Shown here: in pieces, positions 26,362 to 35,988 of the stretch | Layout of the letters: each line of letters opens with the position of its first letter | How positions within the stretch are numbered: the first letter of the stretch is position 1 | The notes under the pieces: generated by a model | Told to the model about the DNA's origin: nothing | Database searches by the model: none | Seen by the model: only the letters and a program-made list of their open reading frames with translations | Assembly: GCA_026004655.1 (NCBI GenBank) | Contig: BPJO01000010.1 | Span: forward strand, 62,001-126,000 | Reading direction: 5' to 3' | Source: Phycisphaerae bacterium | Lineage (GTDB): Bacteria; Planctomycetota; Phycisphaerae; Tepidisphaerales; Tepidisphaeraceae | DNA length: 64,000 nt | Made by a program: the position numbers and the translations under genes

Positions 26362-28677
26362 ATGAAACAGAATAAATCATATCGCGTTATGCTGGCGGTT
26401 TCTCTGGTGGTCAGCCAGATGATCGTTGGAGTATCGGCGCAGGAAGTCCACACAACCCAAACGCCCTTAACCACTCAACCGACAACAGCGCAACGAAACT
26501 CCGGTGGCGTAACACGTCAGAACGGTGGCATGTTATTAAACTTTGTTGATGCCTCCATTGACATTATACTTGACGAGCTTTCTTCGGCTGCGGGTTTTAT
26601 TGTCGTCAAGGAAGTCAAACCTGAGGGGAGGGTTACGCTGGTCAGCAAGCAGCCTGTGTCACCTGCTGAAGCAGTTTCATTGCTGAACACGGTACTGCGT
26701 AACGCGGGTTATGCTGCTATCCAGCAGGATCGGATTCTCAAGATTGTCAACAAAGATGTAGCAAAACGATTGAATATTCCCGTTCGGTCAGGGAATGATC
26801 CAGAGAAAATCGCCAAAACAGATGAACTGATCACCCAAGTGATTCCGCTGCGGTTTGCCGATGCAACTCAACTGAAAACCGACTTGGGACCATTGATCAG
26901 CAGCGAGGCGGATTTCACTGCCAACGCATCGGCGAATGCCCTGGTGATTACCGACACCTCTGCGAATATCCGACGAGTGGTGGAAATTGTCGCAGCGTTG
27001 GACACCAACCTTGGTTCGGCGGTGGACGTCAAGGTGTTTCAGCTCAAGTTCGCCAACGCGACCACCGCAGCCCGTCTGATCAACGAAGTTTTCGGAAATC
27101 TCGATGCAACCCGTCCTCAACAGAATCAGGGAGCAGGCAACAACCCTGGCCCTGGGGGAGGAGGCGACGACGGGCCGGGAGGTCGTTTCCGAAGGTTTAT
27201 CGAGCAGGCTGCCCGCAACAATCAGCAGAACAGTCGTACCGGAAAAGTCTCTGCAGGGGCCGATGAACGGACCAATTCCATTATAGTGACTGGTCCGTCA
27301 GACCTACTGGAAACCGTCGCCGGGGTGATCAAAGAACTGGATTCTAACCCGGCAGCCGAGGAAACCGTCTATGTTTATCGTCTAAAAAATGCCCAGGCAC
27401 TCAATCTCGAGCAGGTTTTAAATAGTCTTTTCAATGGCACTCCCATCACCAGTCGAACCAGTACCAGTAACGCGGATGTCCTTCGAAACGCACGGAGCTC
27501 ATCGGGGAGCTTTTCCGGAAGCGGTCGAAGTGGTAACACCGGTACGAGGAGCAACACCGTTACCAACAGTCCCTTCGGAACGTTCGGTGGGATGTTCGGA
27601 CAGAACACCGGACGAACACAGACCTTCGGCGGAAATCGGGGCAATACCCAAAACGTATCAGCCAACGCCCAAGCGGTTGCCAGTGATCTGGCGGGCCAAG
27701 TCTCTATTATCGCAGATACCGATACCAATTCACTGCTGATTCGAACTGCACCCGGAAATTATCCACGCGTCAAAAGCGTCTTGGACGAAATGGATAAACC
27801 CGTTCGTCAAGTGTTGATCAAGGTTTTGATTGCTGAAGTCACACACACCAATGGATCAGATATCGGGGCGGAACTATCCGCTTTGAACATCCGCGCAAGC
27901 GGAAATGGGCAACAGGCTCAGACCAATTTCCTTATCCCCGGTATTCAGCAGAATGGGACTGGTTTGGTGGTTCAGTTACTTGAAACCGATTTCCAGGCCA
28001 CTATCCGTCTGCTCGAAACTCAGGGAAAACTCGACGTGCTCTCAAGACCTTACATTCTCGCATCGGATAATCAGCTGGCTTCGATTACGGTGGGGCAGGA
28101 AGTTCCTTTGATCGATAGTTCTCGCATCACCGACACCGGTCAGACCATTAACACGTTAAGTTATCAGGATGTTGGTATCCTGCTGGACGTGATTCCATCC
28201 ATTAATCCGGATGGACTGGTGATTCTCGACGTCGCGCCGGAAATCAGCACCCTCACCGGCGAAACGGTTCCCATTTCCGACACTGCATCCCAGCCAATTA
28301 TTGCCAAACGCTCAGCGCAGACTCGTGTAGGCGTTCGAAGCGGAAATACCATCGTCATCGGAGGTCTGATGGAAGACCGAGTCACAGAGTCTGTCAACAA
28401 AGTACCTTTGCTAGGTGATATTCCGCTTCTCGGAGAAGCTTTCAAACGGACCGTTAAGAACAAAGCCAAAACGGAACTGCTCATCTTCCTGACCCCTCAT
28501 GTTGCGGACAGTCCCGAACAGATTCCCGGTATGTCTAAAGACGAGGTCGACGCGACGAAACTGCTTCCCAAAGCGATAGGTCCGGGTGTTTATGACGAGC
28601 ACAGGCAGGGAATGCAGCGAGGTGATCCCGCAGCAACCACACCCTCTTCCGATCCCGGTTCTGGCTCACAGGAGTGA
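26362..28677 (+). CDS. gspD: Type II secretion outer-membrane secretin GspD
   Basis: A 771-residue secretin that forms the outer-membrane channel. A signal peptide (about 1-27) is followed by an N0-like domain (LNFVDASIDIILDELSSAAG), three N1-N3 repeats with Gly/Ser/Asn-rich inserts (around 255-275 and 370-420), and the secretin core with ASITVGQEVPLI, TLSYQDVGILLDVIPSI and GNTIVIGGLMEDR. The tail is Ser/Pro/Gly-rich and could bind a pilotin. An AGGAA lies upstream of the ATG. It closes the gsp set. Confidence 0.94.
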   Translation: MKQNKSYRVMLAVSLVVSQMIVGVSAQEVHTTQTPLTTQPTTAQRNSGGVTRQNGGMLLNFVDASIDIILDELSSAAGFIVVKEVKPEGRVTLVSKQPVSPAEAVSLLNTVLRNAGYAAIQQDRILKIVNKDVAKRLNIPVRSGNDPEKIAKTDELITQVIPLRFADATQLKTDLGPLISSEADFTANASANALVITDTSANIRRVVEIVAALDTNLGSAVDVKVFQLKFANATTAARLINEVFGNLDATRPQQNQGAGNNPGPGGGGDDGPGGRFRRFIEQAARNNQQNSRTGKVSAGADERTNSIIVTGPSDLLETVAGVIKELDSNPAAEETVYVYRLKNAQALNLEQVLNSLFNGTPITSRTSTSNADVLRNARSSSGSFSGSGRSGNTGTRSNTVTNSPFGTFGGMFGQNTGRTQTFGGNRGNTQNVSANAQAVASDLAGQVSIIADTDTNSLLIRTAPGNYPRVKSVLDEMDKPVRQVLIKVLIAEVTHTNGSDIGAELSALNIRASGNGQQAQTNFLIPGIQQNGTGLVVQLLETDFQATIRLLETQGKLDVLSRPYILASDNQLASITVGQEVPLIDSSRITDTGQTINTLSYQDVGILLDVIPSINPDGLVILDVAPEISTLTGETVPISDTASQPIIAKRSAQTRVGVRSGNTIVIGGLMEDRVTESVNKVPLLGDIPLLGEAFKRTVKNKAKTELLIFLTPHVADSPEQIPGMSKDEVDATKLLPKAIGPGVYDEHRQGMQRGDPAATTPSSDPGSGSQE

Positions 28678-28684
28678 CGTGTTC

Positions 28685-29176
28685 ATGAAGTTCCATCAAG
28701 TGGCTGTCTTCAGTCTGATTTACGTACTGGCCGGATGCAAGTCTGTTTCAACCCATTCTTCGACCTCAAACGGGTCGGGTTTACAAACAACTTCGATAAA
28801 TCAGGCACCGATCAGCAATACCGACCCGTGTGCAGGAAAAATGCATGACATCAGCGGCGCATTTCTCATGTATCTACTACGTTATAATGATTTACCCGAA
28901 ACGCTTGACCAACTTGCGCCTTATGCACAGCAGATGGGAGTAACGGACTTTCGCTGTCCCGTTTCGGGGTCTGCTTATGTGTATCAGCGGGATGGCATTC
29001 TGTTCCCTGAACAAAATGCTCGAGTGATTCTCTATGATCCAAAACCTTCTCATTCCAACCACCGATGGGCGATCATTCTCGGATCGCCCACCCCGGAACA
29101 GCCGCCTCGCACTAAGGTGATTGCACTACCGGAAAGTTTCTTTTTATTACGGCCCGGAAATCAAGACGCACAATAA
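28685..29176 (+). CDS. Small lipoprotein at the end of the gsp operon
   Basis: A 163-residue lipoprotein with lipobox LAGC at about residues 17-20, so the mature protein starts at Cys. A Ser/Thr/Asn linker leads to a small domain that begins with a helix (ISGAFLMYLLRYNDLPETLDQL) and then FRCPVSGSAYVY, like the C-terminal fold of GspG-type pseudopilins. It follows gspD by seven bases and is surely co-transcribed. A pilotin-like role for GspD is possible from position only; sequence similarity to known pilotins was not seen. Confidence 0.7.
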   Translation: MKFHQVAVFSLIYVLAGCKSVSTHSSTSNGSGLQTTSINQAPISNTDPCAGKMHDISGAFLMYLLRYNDLPETLDQLAPYAQQMGVTDFRCPVSGSAYVYQRDGILFPEQNARVILYDPKPSHSNHRWAIILGSPTPEQPPRTKVIALPESFFLLRPGNQDAQ

Positions 29177-29272
29177 TAATCAATAGACGTGGCCTATTGG
29201 TTCAAGCCTCAAACATGAGCCTGTAGTGAAGACATGTCTTTTTTACGCAGAACGATACAGCGAAAAATTGCT

Positions 29273-30538
29273 TCAACGTTTACTGAGCACGTCTTGTTCA
29301 TATCGTCGTACTTCATCCAGCCATTTCATTCCATGAGGAACACCAGCCTGCTCGCAATAATAATCCCATACTGCCCCGGCAGGAAGGAGCTTGATCTCTT
29401 CCAGAAGCGCAAGACGTCGGGTATGGTCACCGGATTCTTCCGCTTGACGGAGCAACTGGATCGGTTCAAGCAACGCGATCAATAAGGCCTTGATCATATT
29501 GCGGGTTCCGATCACCCAGGCAGCCACACGGTTGATGCTGGCATCAAAATAATCCAGTCCGATGTGTGTTCGGTTGAGATAGTTGCCCCGAACCAGTTCT
29601 TGAGAGATCTGCAGCAGATCATCATTCAAAGTCACGACGTGATCACTGTCCCAACGGACACCCCTCGAAACATGCAGCAGAATACGGTCCAGAGACATCA
29701 AAACGGACGAAATTTTGTCAGCCATCTGTTCGGTGGGGTGATAATGACCGGCGTCCAAGCAAACCAGCTTTTTATTGCGGATCGCATAGCCGAGATAAAA
29801 CTCGTGAGATCCGACGACATAACTTTCAGAGCCAATCCCAAAAAGCTTTCCTTCCACGGAATCCAAAACCAGAGAAGTATTGATCTTTTCAGAAAAAATG
29901 GCGTCCAAGGATTTCTCCAGGCGCTGGCGTGGGCCTGAACGATCCACGGGGGTGTCTTTATACCCATCCGGGATCCATACATTATTGACGCTAGGCGAGC
30001 CTAGTTTTTCCGCAAATGCTTTTGCGATCTGACGTGAAGCACGGCCGTGATCGATCCAGAAACGACGAATGCCTTCATCCCGATGGGTTAATGTAAATCC
30101 TTCGGAGGCCTTGGGATGTGCAAAATAAGACGGATTAAAATCGACACCGATCCCTATCTGTTTGGCCCAGTCCATCCATCGGGAAAAGTGTTCGGGCGAC
30201 AGGGCATCCCGGTCCACCTTACTCCCCCCGGTTTCGGCATAAATCGCGTGGAGATTGAGTCGGTGTCTGCCCGGAATCAATCGATAGGCCTGTTCAAGAT
30301 CAGAACGTAATTCATCTCCGTTGCGTGCTCGTCCCGGATAGTTTCCCGTCACCGCCAATCCCCCGCCCAGATCCGCAGCGTGCTCAAACCCGCCTACATC
30401 GTCTCCCTGCCAGCAATGCAGCGAAATGGGGATGCTCTTGAGGACGTTCAATGCTGAATCGACATCAACACCCCATTCGGCATAAATGGATTTGGCTTGC
30501 TGATATGCTTTTTCCAAGGCGGCTGAGGATGTGTTCAT
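29273..30538 (-). CDS. rhaA: L-rhamnose isomerase
   Basis: Cytosolic metal-dependent isomerase that converts L-rhamnose to L-rhamnulose, 421 residues from the ATG at 30538. Diagnostic stretches are [50 protein letters not shown], and the metal-binding [24 protein letters not shown] and RWDSDHVV blocks. The reading frame stays open to 30646, but those extra residues lie in the intergenic stretch shared with hemQ. No rhamnulokinase or aldolase gene is adjacent. Confidence 0.93.
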   Translation of the reverse strand: MNTSSAALEKAYQQAKSIYAEWGVDVDSALNVLKSIPISLHCWQGDDVGGFEHAADLGGGLAVTGNYPGRARNGDELRSDLEQAYRLIPGRHRLNLHAIYAETGGSKVDRDALSPEHFSRWMDWAKQIGIGVDFNPSYFAHPKASEGFTLTHRDEGIRRFWIDHGRASRQIAKAFAEKLGSPSVNNVWIPDGYKDTPVDRSGPRQRLEKSLDAIFSEKINTSLVLDSVEGKLFGIGSESYVVGSHEFYLGYAIRNKKLVCLDAGHYHPTEQMADKISSVLMSLDRILLHVSRGVRWDSDHVVTLNDDLLQISQELVRGNYLNRTHIGLDYFDASINRVAAWVIGTRNMIKALLIALLEPIQLLRQAEESGDHTRRLALLEEIKLLPAGAVWDYYCEQAGVPHGMKWLDEVRRYEQDVLSKR

Positions 30539-30645
30539 AATTTTTATCGTCTCCGGTTTACGCGGTGAATGAAGAATGTTTAGGATTACTGTCAGAAAAC
30601 AATAGCATCGAGATACCAATTCTCTTTTAGAAAGGAAAATTATCA

Positions 30646-31359
30646 ATGACTCATCCTGTCAAAACCGGCTCACAAGTTCAGCGCCAGTTTGTTAATTTTG
30701 CCTGTTACAAGCTAGATCCGGCGTTTCGCAGGCTTGATTCATCGACCAAGGAATCCGCAAGAAAAGAGCTTATTGAGACACTCAATACCAGAATTGAAGG
30801 TTTGCTTTGTTTGAGTTATTCGGTCACAGGATTGCGTCCGGACGTTGATTTTATTCTCTGGCGTATTTCGCTTTCGCCGGATGTCTTTCAGCAACAGACT
30901 CGAATGATCAATAAAACTGTTCTAGGCGGGTATCTTTCGACGCCTCACAGTTTTCTTTCAATGACCAAACGGAGCATGTATATCGATAAAGTTGATCCGT
31001 TTCATACACATGAAAGTCGGACTCACATCGTTCCGGGCAGACGTAAATATCTTTTTGTCTATCCTTTTGTGAAAACAAGACCCTGGTATCTGTTGCCGAT
31101 GGAAAAGCGTCAGGAAGCCATGGACAATCACATTCGCGTAGGAAACAAGTATCCGTCGGTGAAATTGAATACAACGTATTCCTTCGGACTGGACGACCAA
31201 GATTTTGTTGTCGCGTTTGAAACCGATGAACCGAAAGACTTTCTTGATCTGGTCATGGAATTGCGTGAAACCGAAGCAAGTCTCTACACCCAGCGAGATA
31301 CGCCCATGTTTACGGCCATTCAGATGCCGATCGAGCAGGTACTGGATCTGATGTTCTGA
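30646..31359 (+). CDS. hemQ: HemQ / chlorite dismutase family (coproheme decarboxylase)
   Basis: A 237-residue heme protein of the Cld/HemQ family. HemQ turns coproheme into heme b in the coproporphyrin-dependent route. The blocks [50 protein letters not shown] and RDTPMFTAI match the family. The Tyr in RPWYLLP and the His in DNHIRVG correspond to the catalytic Tyr and heme ligand as I recall them. The Arg of true chlorite dismutases was not checked. AAAGGA precedes the ATG. It is divergent from rhaA. Confidence 0.88.
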   Translation: MTHPVKTGSQVQRQFVNFACYKLDPAFRRLDSSTKESARKELIETLNTRIEGLLCLSYSVTGLRPDVDFILWRISLSPDVFQQQTRMINKTVLGGYLSTPHSFLSMTKRSMYIDKVDPFHTHESRTHIVPGRRKYLFVYPFVKTRPWYLLPMEKRQEAMDNHIRVGNKYPSVKLNTTYSFGLDDQDFVVAFETDEPKDFLDLVMELRETEASLYTQRDTPMFTAIQMPIEQVLDLMF

Positions 31360-32005
31360 GTTCGAAATCCGCCCGAATGCATCATTGGGTCTTAAGAGTT
31401 TGCATGAGCATGAGATCGCCAGATCGGTATCGAAGAAGCTCCCGTTCAGCGAACTGAAATCCTCAGATGGACGGGAGAAGGCATCGTCTCTACAGAGGAG
31501 AGTAAGCCGATAAAAATCGAAGCCGACTCTACATGAGTGCTATTACGGGATCAACAACCGGATTCAGGATATTGGACAGTGCTGTGGATGTCGTCTAGTG
31601 TATAAGATCTAAGTATGAGCGTTCGCTGGGTTTTTCTGATCGTGACAATGACGGCAATGGTTGCCCCCAGGCAAGCCATGCCGTTGGTTGTTTCGCCCGC
31701 AGCTCAGGCGTCTGGCGTATTCCGTCATCATTGGATCGACCGCTTTCGGGTCCGATTGTTCCGCTCAATCACCCGCAACTCAATCACCCACAACGCCTTT
31801 TTGCAGAGAGTCACGTTTGAACTTCCTCAACTCAAGCTTCCCGGTCGTGGGGATCGGACGACTCGTTCACCTCGACCGATCCTATACGATCGATTCCGAT
31901 TGTGTCTGCCGCCGCCCCCGGGCTGATTTCCAACACTGGACGGTTTTCACCCATTCTCCCGGATTCATTTCTACGGTTTGAAGTACAGACATACGGAACA
32001 AAAAT
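31360..32005. other. Intergenic stretch before secA
   Basis: A 646-base gap. It holds a nested hairpin on plus: CTCCCGT/ACGGGAG with an inner TTCAG-CGAA-CTGAA stem. A second possible stem is GAGT...ACTC around 31500-31530. The overlapping readings at 31615-31926 (103 codons) and 31661-31981 (106 codons) look like low-complexity translation, although the first opens with a signal-like MSVRWVFLIVTMTAMVA. I see no supported gene. Promoter or leader elements for secA may lie here. Confidence 0.4.
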
Positions 32006-35000
32006 ATGATTTTTGGCAAAACACTTACCCGAATATTCGGCTCACGAAACGATCGTTTGATCAAGCGGTATCGCAAAATTGTTGCGCAGATTAATGCTCT
32101 GGAACCCGTTATGGTTGAGAAAACAGACGCGGAACTTCGCGCCAGAACGTTGGAGATCCGAGACGGCCTGATCCATAAAAAGCTTTGTCCTGAGGATGTT
32201 CAAGCCGAATGCTTGGCCATCATGAGAGAATCGATGGACCGGAACATCGGCATCCGCAATATTTTCAATCCCGAATATAATTTCAATCCGGATCAATTTA
32301 AGAATGACCAAGTCTTCGATGCCTTTGCAGCGATCGAGGACCGTATCATTCAGGGGTTGGCGGATTGGAAAACGGTTCCTATTCCGGTGGAGATTTACAA
32401 GGCCGTTCGCGAGATCTACCCCGAATCCCGTCCCCCGTTCCGTGCCCGATGTTTCGACGTGCAATTGATAGGCGGGCTGGTCCTGTACGAGGGAAAGATT
32501 GCCGAGATGGCGACGGGGGAAGGAAAAACCTTTGTAGCACCTTTGGCATGTTTTTTGCGTGCGTTGGAGGGAATGCACTGTCATGTGGTGACAGTGAACG
32601 ATTATTTGGTCAGGCGGGACGCGCTGTGGGTTCGCCCGGCGTTTGAGGCGCTTGGTCTTTCCGTAGGTTACATCCAATCCGATATGGACCCCGGAGGAGA
32701 ATCCCGACGGAAGCAATACGAATGCAATGTCACTTACGGAACCAACAGCGAGTTCGGATTCGATTATCTGCGTGACAACATGAAACCATCAGTCGACCAG
32801 CAGGTCCAGGGACCTCTGGATTTTGCGATTGTGGACGAAGTGGACAGCATCCTGATTGATGAAGCCCGTACACCTTTGATCATTTCCGGTGACGCGGTGG
32901 ATGATCCCAAGAAATACATCGCTGCTGACGCAGTTGCGAGAAAGATTATCGAACTTCACAAACCCTACGCAGAAGTCGAACGTGAATGCGAACACTGGAA
33001 GCGTGCGATCAAGGCTGCGATCGGGGATGCGGACAAGGCCACGAACCGACAGGAAAAACAGGAAGCTTTGAAACGCAAAGAAGAAGCCGAGCAGAAACTG
33101 TCCGAAGCCGAAGCCAAAAAAAGTGGCCTGACAGCCTATTATGAGGTGGAACTCGATCGCAAAAGTGTTCATCTGACTCACGAAGGCATCGCTGCGGCTC
33201 AGGAGGCAGCCGGGGTAGGAAGCTTTTACGTGGGTGAAAACGTCGAATGGCCTCATCTGATGGAACAGGCGATGCGGGCGCACGTCGTATACCATCGCGA
33301 TAAGGACTATGTCGTCGAACGGGGGACAGGCCCACGATCGACCGGAGAACTCGAAGTCGTCATCGTGGACGAGTACACGGGACGAAAAATGGTCGGCAGA
33401 CAATGGTCGGACGGGTTGCATCAGGCGATCGAAGCCAAGGAACGAGTCCCCATAAAAAAGGAAACCCAGACACTGGCTACCATCACGCTGCAGAACTTCT
33501 TCAAGCTTTATAAGCACCTAGCCGGAATGACCGGTACTGCAATGACCGAAAGCGAAGAGTTCAACAAGATTTACAAACTTGAAGTGGTCTCGATACCCAC
33601 CAATCGACCTGTTGCCCGAGTTGATTATGACGACCGGGTCTATCGCACCGAGCAGGAAAAGTGGGAGCAACTGGTGGAAGAAATAAAACTTTATTCCGAT
33701 GCCGGTCGACCGGTGCTTGTGGGTACCACCAGCGTGGAAAAAAGCGAGCGTCTTAGCCGTTTCCTGACGCAAAAGTACGGTATCAAGCACGAAGTTCTTA
33801 ACGCTAAACAGCACGAAAGAGAAGCCAATATTGTCGCTGTTGCCGGACAAACCCATGTCAATGCCCGCGGAGAAAGGGTCGGAAATGTGACCATCGCCAC
33901 GAACATGGCCGGTCGTGGAACGGACATCAAACTCGCTCCGGAAACGTGGTTTGATGTGGAGCAGAAGGGAGATACGTATCTTCTGAAACAGCGAGGGACC
34001 GACAAAATAATCGAGGTGAAACCCGACAGCCCTTTGATCAAAGTTTTTCAGCTCCGACCGGGAGTCAAGTTTGTCGGCGGGCTTCATGTCATCGGCACCG
34101 AGCGGCACACCAGCCGACGGATCGACAATCAGCTGCGCGGACGTTCCGGACGCCAGGGAGATCCCGGATCATCACGTTTTTATTCTTCCCTTCAGGACGA
34201 TCTGCTTAAGATGTTCATGGGCGAATGGACCATCAACGTTTTCAAAAAGATCGGGATGGAATATGGCGAAGCCATTGAATCGAAAATGTTGACCCGCGGG
34301 ATCGAGCGGGCTCAGAAGAAAGTCGAGGAACGGAACTATCTAGCCCGTAAAAACCTGCTGGAGTATGACGAGGTGATGGACCGTCAGCGACTGACGTTCT
34401 ACGGCATGCGCCAGCAGGTGCTCGAAGGGATGCACATCGAAAATGTCATCTGGGACATGATCGGCAAAGCGATCGAAGACGCGGTCGATCGTTATGTCGT
34501 CCAGGACTATGTAGCAGCCAATATAGCGGAATGGGCCAGAAATAACTTCCGAGTGAGTATCGACGCCACTGAGCTACAGGGCATTCGACGTTTTGCCGAT
34601 GTCGAGGATTACATCAAATCCCAAGCCAAGCTCGAGATAGAGACAACGATCACACAAACGATCGGTGAATATCTCGGAGAGAGCCCTGAAGACCCTTCGG
34701 AATGGGATCTGAAGAGTCTTGTAAAACTCGGTACCAACGAGTACCACATTCGTCTAACCGAAGCCGAGATCCGGCGAATGGACGCCAACGAGTTAGAAGA
34801 AACGTTCAAGCAGTCGGCATTGGCTTATATTGATCGCCAGGACGTCAGTGCCATCAACGCCTTCCTAGAACCCAACTTTGCCGCCAAGGCCTTATGTAAC
34901 TGGGCTACTGAAAAGTTTGGCGTGAAGGTGGATGTTGAGGAAGTAATGGCTGACATCGAACGTCAGCATTTCAAACCCCCGGAAGAGATCATTTCCCTCA

Positions 35001-35947
35001 TCGAGGCGCGTGCAAGGGAATCATATCGTCGAAGAGAAATCGAGTATCCCATAGACCATATTTTAGGGATGCTCGGAAGTGCCGAAGTATCTGTCATTGA
35101 TAATCCTTATGCTGCGGATTACCTGCGGACGTGGACGAGGTTTAAGTTCAATCATGAGTTTCCCCTGGAATACATTCAACAGACCCCTGTCCGTCAACTA
35201 CGTGATGAACTGATCGGTCTGCAGGAGCGCTACCTTTTAGAAGGGCAGCTCGAGCGTGACGTGGATACGATACTAGCAGCAGGGCCGGACCTGTCCCGTG
35301 TGGCTGATGCGTTTAACCAGCGGTTTGGTCAGAAAATCACCCCGCGAGATCTTGATCCTGCTACGGCTGAGACCCGTAAGGGCACCAAGGAAATCGATCA
35401 AGACGCTAGCGGAACGGTCACCACACGTGACATCCTTCTGAGACGTGCACGAGCGATTCTAAGGGATGAACTGACCCGCCTCGAGCAGTACGTCCTGATC
35501 AATATCTTTGACCAGGCATGGAAGGATCATCTGTACGCCATGGACGTTCTCAAAGGCGGGATCGGCTTACAGGGATATGCCGAGCGGGATCCTCGTGTCA
35601 TTTACAAACGGGAAGGTTATAAGTTCTTCGAACAGATGCTTCAGGGCATTCGCGACAAGGTGACGGATCTGATCTTCCGCGTACGTGTTGAAGGTAAGGA
35701 AGTGACGACACGAAGCGCTTATAACGTGCGAAGCGTGGAGCATCAGGTTAGTGAAAATTATGGTGTGGGAGATAATGTACGCGAAACAGCCGAGCAGTTG
35801 TCGGTCGGTCAGCCGTCTGAAACATCGGTAGCGGCTCCGACGCCGGTGAAGACGATCGTACGCGATCAACCCAAAATCGGGCGAAATGATCCGTGTCCGT
35901 GCGGGTCGGGCAAAAAGTACAAAAACTGCTGCGGAGCCCATGTATAA
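32006..35947 (+). CDS. secA: Preprotein translocase ATPase SecA, extra-long form
   Basis: Motor that drives proteins through SecYEG. The 1313 residues compare with about 800-900 in most bacteria. Walker A (MATGEGKT) is near residue 168, IVDEVDSILIDEARTP near 274, NMAGRGTDIKL near 635 and LRGRSGRQGDPG near 708. The chain ends in a SEC-C zinc motif, CPCGSGKKYKNCC. Two kinds of extra material are seen: a charged coiled coil at about 325-385, and an enlarged helical scaffold region (about 830-1100) in which an 'AA..L..W....F' unit seems to occur three times (residues 836, 959 and 1036). The invariant FDQAWKDHLYAMDVLKGGIGL and GYAERDPRVIYKREGY blocks follow intact. Confidence 0.95.
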   Translation: MIFGKTLTRIFGSRNDRLIKRYRKIVAQINALEPVMVEKTDAELRARTLEIRDGLIHKKLCPEDVQAECLAIMRESMDRNIGIRNIFNPEYNFNPDQFKNDQVFDAFAAIEDRIIQGLADWKTVPIPVEIYKAVREIYPESRPPFRARCFDVQLIGGLVLYEGKIAEMATGEGKTFVAPLACFLRALEGMHCHVVTVNDYLVRRDALWVRPAFEALGLSVGYIQSDMDPGGESRRKQYECNVTYGTNSEFGFDYLRDNMKPSVDQQVQGPLDFAIVDEVDSILIDEARTPLIISGDAVDDPKKYIAADAVARKIIELHKPYAEVERECEHWKRAIKAAIGDADKATNRQEKQEALKRKEEAEQKLSEAEAKKSGLTAYYEVELDRKSVHLTHEGIAAAQEAAGVGSFYVGENVEWPHLMEQAMRAHVVYHRDKDYVVERGTGPRSTGELEVVIVDEYTGRKMVGRQWSDGLHQAIEAKERVPIKKETQTLATITLQNFFKLYKHLAGMTGTAMTESEEFNKIYKLEVVSIPTNRPVARVDYDDRVYRTEQEKWEQLVEEIKLYSDAGRPVLVGTTSVEKSERLSRFLTQKYGIKHEVLNAKQHEREANIVAVAGQTHVNARGERVGNVTIATNMAGRGTDIKLAPETWFDVEQKGDTYLLKQRGTDKIIEVKPDSPLIKVFQLRPGVKFVGGLHVIGTERHTSRRIDNQLRGRSGRQGDPGSSRFYSSLQDDLLKMFMGEWTINVFKKIGMEYGEAIESKMLTRGIERAQKKVEERNYLARKNLLEYDEVMDRQRLTFYGMRQQVLEGMHIENVIWDMIGKAIEDAVDRYVVQDYVAANIAEWARNNFRVSIDATELQGIRRFADVEDYIKSQAKLEIETTITQTIGEYLGESPEDPSEWDLKSLVKLGTNEYHIRLTEAEIRRMDANELEETFKQSALAYIDRQDVSAINAFLEPNFAAKALCNWATEKFGVKVDVEEVMADIERQHFKPPEEIISLIEARARESYRRREIEYPIDHILGMLGSAEVSVIDNPYAADYLRTWTRFKFNHEFPLEYIQQTPVRQLRDELIGLQERYLLEGQLERDVDTILAAGPDLSRVADAFNQRFGQKITPRDLDPATAETRKGTKEIDQDASGTVTTRDILLRRARAILRDELTRLEQYVLINIFDQAWKDHLYAMDVLKGGIGLQGYAERDPRVIYKREGYKFFEQMLQGIRDKVTDLIFRVRVEGKEVTTRSAYNVRSVEHQVSENYGVGDNVRETAEQLSVGQPSETSVAAPTPVKTIVRDQPKIGRNDPCPCGSGKKYKNCCGAHV

Positions 35948-35960
35948 TTCGTTGTCGCGG

Positions 35961-35988
35961 GGATGAATGACTCGCAAGTCATTCATCC
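35961..35988. terminator. Bidirectional terminator between secA and hemL
   Basis: A perfect 12-bp stem (GGATGAATGACT / AGTCATTCATCC) with the 4-base loop CGCA. It follows the secA stop by 13 bases. On the minus strand it includes the last codons and stop of hemL, so the two convergent genes share it. Confidence 0.7.

Noticed and set aside
31615..31981. Small exported protein before secA
   Set aside because: Two overlapping frames are open, neither keeps a plausible composition, and no ribosome site decides between them.
32789..34108. Minus-strand readings of 242 and 196 codons inside secA
   Set aside because: They lie opposite conserved SecA motifs and show Phe/Leu-rich translation typical of antisense frames.
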